Source: Adineta vaga (taxonomy: Eukaryota > Rotifera). From it: a stretch of DNA of 64,000 bases. The position numbers were made by a program, and so were the translations under genes. The stretch is taken from assembly GCA_021613535.1 (NCBI GenBank), contig CP075493.1:13020001-13084000 (forward strand), given 5' to 3'. The first letter of the stretch is position 1. Each line of letters begins with the position of its first letter. Positions 58,731 to 64,000 of this stretch are shown here, piece by piece. Below the pieces are notes generated by a model that was given only the letters and a program-made list of their open reading frames with translations, made no database searches and had not been told where the DNA came from.

Positions 58731-59156
58731 ATAAACTTTGTATGAAATAAACGGAAGACCATCTTGAGGGTGAGTGAGCATATGAATGAGTAGATTTGTC
58801 ACATCCTCAATATTAATATTATAGTTGAAAATATCCAAAGTCTTTCAAGCGAATTTAGCATATCTTTTCGAAAGTAACTTTTCATCAATTAAGCTTGAAT
58901 AACCATATTTGGAATTGGTGACTGTATTGTTAAAACTTATAGAATTATTACGAAGAGAATAATCTGATATATTTCTTTCGTTTGTAATATTTCAGAATGA
59001 TTATATACATTATTTATCTTACAACAACATTTCCAATGAATTCTCGATTCTTATCAAGAAAAAGAAAAGAAAATGCTTTCATCAAGTGTAAACCAACGTG
59101 ATCCATTGTACGACTCAATTCTAATAACGATAAAGTGGATAGAAATGATTTGTAAG
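58731..59156. other. Intergenic, no gene recognised
   Basis: 3' flank of the ART-NHL gene; aataaa-like signals at about 58728-58750. Nothing else is supported. Confidence 0.45.
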
Positions 59157-59525
59157 TCATTTCCATACGTAAAATATGATACTATTCGGTCTTAAAGATA
59201 AATAAACATTTTGTAAGATTCGAAAAGTATTTTGAATATGTTTCAAGACATTGATGGTGAGCACAGTGCCAAGGTTATTAGCATATGAGTGCGTTTCTTC
59301 CGAGGGTTTACTAATAATTCTTGTCCGAATATCTGCAAAACCTTTCAACATGCCATTTTTGTATGAACAGTGACGTAGTGGTGTCATATATTCCTCAGCA
59401 TTCGGATCCCAGAGGGTCAAACTTCGTATTTTCACTTGCTTTGTCTTTAAACGAAAAATCGACAAGACTTGAGTAAATGGTTCACAGCTTACTTCAATCA
59501 TATCATCTAATTCTTCAGGCATCAT
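59157..59525 (-). pseudogene. SAM-dependent methyltransferase fragment
   Basis: A 122-residue frame. RSLTLWDPNAEEYMTPLRHC and GTVLTINVLKHIQNTFRIL, then LSLRPNSIIFYVW, follow the second half of a class I methyltransferase core (acidic or INVIEH-type strand 4, helix, then LKPGG-I-strand 5). The glycine-rich SAM loop is missing and the frame ends right after strand 5. In LRPNS the usual Gly-Gly turn is lost. No upstream exon with the missing part is visible in the next 500 bases. It is more likely a truncated remnant than a complete gene. Confidence 0.5.
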
Positions 59526-60055
59526 TCTATAATCATCAGTAGAATCAATATGAACTTAATTAAGAGATTGAAAAATGTGCAGTTTTGACTTTCGATGTGG
59601 ACCATCTAAACGTTTTTAATCGTATAGAAATTATAATAAAAATTCGAGGATGACAATCTATTTTTTATATATTTGATCAATTCACACTCACTCTCATCTA
59701 CTGTTTGCTTTCATGATTCTGCATATGTTACACAATTATGAAAAAAGTCGTTTATTATATAGAATATGTTAATTGGGTAATGCGAAATTCTCTTTTATTA
59801 TCGAACGAAACATCTCATATCTTCTAGTTGCTTAATGAATCAATTTTGAATAACATTTATTGTACTCATCAAAGACAAATGTCATTCTTTGTGTTTGTTC
59901 TTTGCGATATTATACTATAACTTTTTGATAAAAATCATCATCTTTGAAAGGAATTTATCAATGAGAAAATGTCATTATGTTTGATCTTTCTCAATGATGA
60001 TAATAATGAAGATAGATCGTAAAAGGTTTACATAGTGAAAAATCAAATAAAAACT
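59526..60055. other. Intergenic, divergent to the symporter gene
   Basis: No coding support; presumably contains the promoter of the SLC5 gene. Confidence 0.4.
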
Positions 60056-62892
60056 ATGGCTGCTATCATTGGAACAGCATTACATTGGTCGGATATATTA
60101 GTTTTATTACTCTATTTTTTGCTCATTCTTGGCTTTGGAGTTTGGGTATGAGAGATACAACAGAAATATAGTTCACTTATTTATTTGAATATCTTTTAGA
60201 GTTCATGCAAAAATCGTGGCAGTGTCGGTAAGATAATGTTCTGCTATTTTATTTTATTTATGAATAATTTATCTTCATTCAGGTGGATATTTTCTTGCTG
60301 GCCGTTCGATGCATTTTATACCAGTAAAAAATTTCAGATAATTTGTCTTAATTTCATTAAATTGTTTAGGTGGGTGCATCGTTATTTGCATCGAACATCG
60401 GCAGTGGTCATTTCATCGGTCTCACCGGATCGGGTGCATCAAGCGGCATCGCTGTTGCTGGCTTTGAGATCACTGTAAGAATAAAAACTAAATATTTTTC
60501 AATAAAAACATCTTCTGTAAGCACAGGCAGTATTTTGGCTTATGGTACTTGGTTGGTTATTCGTTCCAATTTATATGAAAGCAGAAGTCTTTACAATGCC
60601 ACAATATATTAAAATGCGTTACGGTGGTGAACGTATTCGTGTTTATTTAACATGTCTTGCATTAATGTTATCAATCTTTACAAAAATATCTGTTGATCTT
60701 TATTCCGGTGCTGTTTTCCTTCAACAAGCTTTAAATTGGAATTTATATGGTTCAGTCATTGCTCTAATCCTTCTTGCTGCATTTTTCACTGTTGGTGGTA
60801 AATATAAAGAAGAAGAGGAAGAAAATAAAGGAATATTTCATTATTATAATAATAAATGTTTTAATCTAGGTGGTTTAACGGCAGTTATTTGGACGGATTT
60901 TATTCAAACTGTAATTATGGTTATATCAGCTTTTATTCTTATGATTATCAGTATGTTATCTATAGGAAATCAAAATAAAAGATTGAATTAATTGTAAAAA
61001 ATAGGTTTTCTCAGAGTTGGTGGAATGCAACAGATTCGAAATTTATTTCCATATGCAATTGCATCATCAACATTATATAATACTACGGAATGTGGTGTAC
61101 CAAGTGATTATTATATGTCATTAGTTCGTCCATTTGATGCTGATTTACCATGGTTCGGTATACTTTTTGGAAATGGAGTTGCTTCTATTTGGTATTGGAG
61201 TTGTGATCAGGTATATACGAATTGAGAAAAGAAATATTTTATTTCCATTCTTCTCTAGGTAATTGTACAACGAACTCTAGCAGCAAAAAATCTTACACAC
61301 GCCAGAGCAGGATGTCTTGTAGCAGGATTATTGAAATTTTTACCATTATTTCTAATGGTATTTCCTGGTAAGTCTATTATCTATTTGAATAAAATATAAA
61401 ATTTATTTATCATTCATACAGGAATGATTGCAAGAATTCTTTATCCAGGTATGAACATGTTCTTAACTACATATATATATATGAACGATCTTTTATAACA
61501 GATGAAATTGGTTGTGCTGATGCTGACGTATGCTATCAAGTTTGTCATAGTCGAAATGGTTGTAATGATATTGCATATCCACTACTTGTACTTCGATTAA
61601 TGCCCAATGGTAAATTTTTGATTTGTTTTTAATTCATTTTTGTTCGTTTTGTTTTCAGCAATTCGTGGTTTAACATTAGCGTGTATGATTGCAGCTCTAA
61701 TGTCTTCTTTAACTTCAATTTTTAATTCGAGTTCAACCATTTTCACAATTGATATTTGGCAACGTTTTCGTCGCAATGCACATGATTGGGAATTGATGAT
61801 TGTTGGCAGGTAACTCAAGAGATGATTGTCTCAAGAAATATCTAAAATCAATTTGTTTTGAAGAGTTTTTGTGATGATTCTTGTGGGTATATCGATTCTT
61901 TGGATTCCAATTATTCGTGCTGCTCAAGGTGCAAGATTATTCGATTATATTCAAGCTGTTCAATCATTCTTAGCACCACCAGTGGCTGCTTGTTATTTAC
62001 TCGGAGTTTTATGGAAACGTATCAATGAAGAAGTAACGAATGTATTAAGAAAAATAATTTTTCTTTCAAGTGAAATTTTAGGGAGCATTTTGGGGTTTAA
62101 TATCTGGTTTATGTATTGGAATAATTCGATTTATTTGGGAATATTCTTATACTGCCATGCCTTGTCAACTCGAACATTTAGATAAACGTCCGTCAGTAGT
62201 TCGATTTAATTTTCTATATTTTTCCGTTCTTCTTTTTGTAATCTCATCGATTGTGACCATTGTTGTTAGTCTCTTGACTAAACCACTTGCCGAGAAATAT
62301 GTAAGTGATTATTCATTTTCTCGAAAGAGAGAATGTAGTTGCTGATATATTTAGATATCGGGTTTAACTGCCTTTGATCTTGATAACCCAGAGAAACCAA
62401 TTGAAATTCCTACTAAATCTGGATGTATGCATAAAGCAAATGCATATTATGATGAAGAACAACAACAACAAAAGCCTTATTCTTTCGAGAATTCATCTTT
62501 TCATCATATTGAACAACCTCCGACTGAAACTGAGAAAAAAGCTTTGCATTTTTTTGATACAGGTATCAACATTGGATCAATTTTTTTTCTTTGAAATCAG
62601 AACAAAATGTTTTTCTTTCCTCTTAGATAATTCTACCGGATTGGCTTTTTATTTGAAAACTGCCTTTGCTTGGATTTGTGGTTTAGAAAAAACTGATAAT
62701 CTCGATGGTCAATCCATCTGTTCGGAAAATCATTCATCGGATAAAACAAGTCATCGACGAAGTATTACTTCAATTCGTGATAATCATATTTCATCCTGGC
62801 ACAAACAATGTTCTTATGCAGCGATTTTCATTCTTTCTTTATGTGCTTTTGTTTGGGCTTTTTTCACTGATTATCGCATACGATTAATTTAG
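60056..62892 (+). CDS. SLC5 family sodium/solute symporter (SGLT-like)
   Basis: Fifteen exons join in frame: 60056-60145, 60200-60227, 60283-60323, 60370-60474, 60527-60797, 60870-60950, 61005-61210, 61259-61367, 61422-61448, 61502-61609, 61659-61809, 61864-62032, 62082-62300, 62355-62562 and 62627-62892. They give 692 residues, the usual length for animal sodium/glucose cotransporters. Family signatures are [38 protein letters not shown] (sodium and sugar site region), [15 protein letters not shown], and [23 protein letters not shown] Cys-rich extracellular loop ([17 protein letters not shown]) matches SGLTs. About 14 helices are seen, the last just before RIRLI at the C-terminus. Transport of glucose, myo-inositol or a related solute with sodium at the plasma membrane is likely; the substrate cannot be fixed from sequence. 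The intracellular loop is rich in Gln and Ser. Confidence 0.93.
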
Positions 62893-62989
62893 AAATAGTA
62901 CCAATCTGAAAAATGAGAATTAGTGATCCTAGAATAAACTTATATTTATCATATATACATATCTCATATATGACCACTTCAAATTTGTT

Positions 62990-64000
62990 TTATTTTGAAA
63001 TCAGTTCAAATTTTTGAATTCGATGATTCCAATAATCCGCTACATACAAATTTCCTTTAAGATCAAATGATAGACCAGTCGGATGTGACAATTGGTTGGA
63101 TTCAATTCCTTTTCCATTTCCACCAACAATTATTGAACCTTCTTCTTCTCCTTCAATCCATCGCATTACTCGATCATTTCCGCTGTCAGCCACATAGATT
63201 TGACCAGAATGATCAACAATGACACCTTGCGGATTAGACAATTGTCTAAGACTATTACCTCTCCCATTTCCTCCAGCTACAATAATGCCTACTTTTGCAT
63301 TTCTAATCCATTTCATAACGCGATGATTTCCCCAATCTGAAATATAGATTGAACTCTCTCCGTCGACAAAGATAAACGTAGGACCATTGAGTTGATTACG
63401 ACGATTTCCTCTTCCATTTCCTCCGGCAACCACTGTTGAATATGGTTCTCCTTCTTTCCATTTTCTCACTTCATTCTTTTCTTCATCAACAATATAAAGA
63501 AATCCATGTTCATCGATTGTCAAACCCCAACAGTGAATATTTGGTATGAGAATTTTTTCAAATGCTTTCTTTTCTAAGGACCATCGAACTAGTCGATTAT
63601 TCCAGAGATCAGCAATGATAAGTGACTTATTTTGTCTGTCAATAATTAGATTAGTCGGTTGATTTAACTGATCATTACGATGTCCTTTTCGATTTCCACC
63701 AGCAATTATATGACCTCTCTTTTTATTCTGTCTCCATTGAATAATACGATGGTTCGATGTATCAACGATATAAACGGTTTTATCATTATCAACAAAAATT
63801 CCTCGAGGTCGAAATAGTTGAGTCAATTGTTCGCCTTGTCCATGACCTCCAGCAACAGTTATTCCATGAGATTTCCATCTAATTTGTTCTGAAAACAAGA
63901 CAAATTTCATGAAAATAAAAAGATTATACAAACAAATACTTATTTGTTTGATAGCATGATTATCCGATTTTGCAGGTGGTTCATTTTGTTTTTCCAATTT
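62990..64000 (-). CDS. NHL beta-propeller protein, 5' part beyond the window
   Basis: Exons 62990-63888 and 63940 to beyond 64000, split by a 51-nt intron (ATAA|gtattt ... tttcag|AA) in phase 1. This is the same phase and the same place, directly before the propeller, as in the genes at 1.0 kb and 38.6 kb. About six NHL repeats run from GITVAGGHGQGEQL to the end, with IYISDWGNHRVMKW and IYVADSGNDRVMRW motifs; the glycine loops are very regular. What lies upstream (EKQNEPPAKSDNHAIKQI) is hydrophilic, so whether the gene has a TM anchor or another N-terminal domain cannot be seen. Reading through the intron is also open but would insert a hydrophobic stretch and is less likely. Confidence 0.8.
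   Translation of the reverse strand, partial: KLEKQNEPPAKSDNHAIKQISICLYNLFIFMKFVLFSEQIRWKSHGITVAGGHGQGEQLTQLFRPRGIFVDNDKTVYIVDTSNHRIIQWRQNKKRGHIIAGGNRKGHRNDQLNQPTNLIIDRQNKSLIIADLWNNRLVRWSLEKKAFEKILIPNIHCWGLTIDEHGFLYIVDEEKNEVRKWKEGEPYSTVVAGGNGRGNRRNQLNGPTFIFVDGESSIYISDWGNHRVMKWIRNAKVGIIVAGGNGRGNSLRQLSNPQGVIVDHSGQIYVADSGNDRVMRWIEGEEEGSIIVGGNGKGIESNQLSHPTGLSFDLKGNLYVADYWNHRIQKFELISK

Noticed and set aside
1-64000. CRISPR arrays, bacterial operons, rRNA or tRNA genes
   Set aside because: No regularly spaced repeats, no polycistronic gene runs and no B-box-like GGTTCGAATCC context found by eye; a tRNA scan was not possible.

Overview
The window is nuclear DNA of a small eukaryote, most likely a bdelloid rotifer (Adineta/Rotaria-type). 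It is AT-rich, genes are split by many short GT-AG introns (about 45-160 nt, mostly 50-70), and several promoters have clear TATA boxes. The gene content is typical of bdelloids: R-S-ExE ADP-ribosyltransferases (ART) joined to TPR or NHL repeats, NHL propeller proteins on a single-pass membrane anchor, divergent 7TM receptors in tandem, LDLa/EGF ectodomain receptors, a decayed F-box gene, and genes with a non-metazoan look such as a fungal-type tautomerase. I saw no bacterial-style operons, CRISPR array, transposase, rRNA or convincing tRNA. The species assignment is inference.

Layout. 0-3 kb: a type II membrane NHL gene (-). 3.5-4.3 kb: an ART/TPR remnant. 4.75-9.3 kb: a large intronless LDLa/EGF/7TM receptor (+). 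9.6-10.1 kb: a FkbM-type methyltransferase remnant. 10.3-13.0 kb: two tandemly duplicated two-exon 7TM receptors (-). 13.9-15.3 kb: a complete eight-exon zeta-crystallin/quinone oxidoreductase (-). 17.3 kb: a tiny zinc-ribbon ORF with an internal stop. 18.4-21.5 kb: a secreted orphan, a vWA protein and a DRAM/Frag1-like membrane protein (all -). 22.4 kb: a Cys-rich secreted peptide (+). 23.7-24.7 kb: an ART/TPR pseudogene (-). 25.8-30.5 kb: the second LDLa/EGF/7TM receptor (+). 31.0 kb: a His/Tyr/Pro-rich repeat protein. 31.8-32.3 kb: an orphan two-exon gene (-). 33.0-33.7 kb: an F-box pseudogene. 34.1 kb: the tautomerase (+). 35.2-35.8 kb: a decayed unknown gene. 36.0-37.2 kb: a rhodopsin-like 7TM receptor (-). 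38.6-39.9 kb: the second membrane NHL gene (-). 40.6-41.8 kb: a PhyH dioxygenase (+). 42.6-49.3 kb: an ABCA-type full transporter (+), apparently with frameshifts. 50.3-54.5 kb: an ART-TPR gene (-) split by one frameshift. 55.9-56.7 kb: a 7TM pseudogene. 57.0-58.7 kb: an ART-NHL fusion gene (+). 59.2 kb: a methyltransferase remnant (-). 60.1-62.9 kb: a complete fifteen-exon SLC5 sodium symporter (+). 63.0-64.0 kb: a third NHL gene (-), cut by the window end.

Themes. Two modules recur in new combinations. The ART domain appears on TPR arrays, on an NHL propeller, and in at least two decayed copies. The NHL propeller appears on a TM anchor in two complete genes, behind the ART domain in a third, and in a partial copy at the edge. 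In the two anchored genes and the edge copy, the same phase-1 intron sits directly before the propeller, as expected if the propeller moves as an exon module. Apparent single-base frameshifts in otherwise intact long genes (ABCA, ART-TPR) may be young inactivating mutations or assembly indels; the sequence alone cannot decide. Several long reading frames open with TTG or GTG upstream of the first ATG. For those I moved the start to the ATG that fits a signal peptide, TATA box or splice site.
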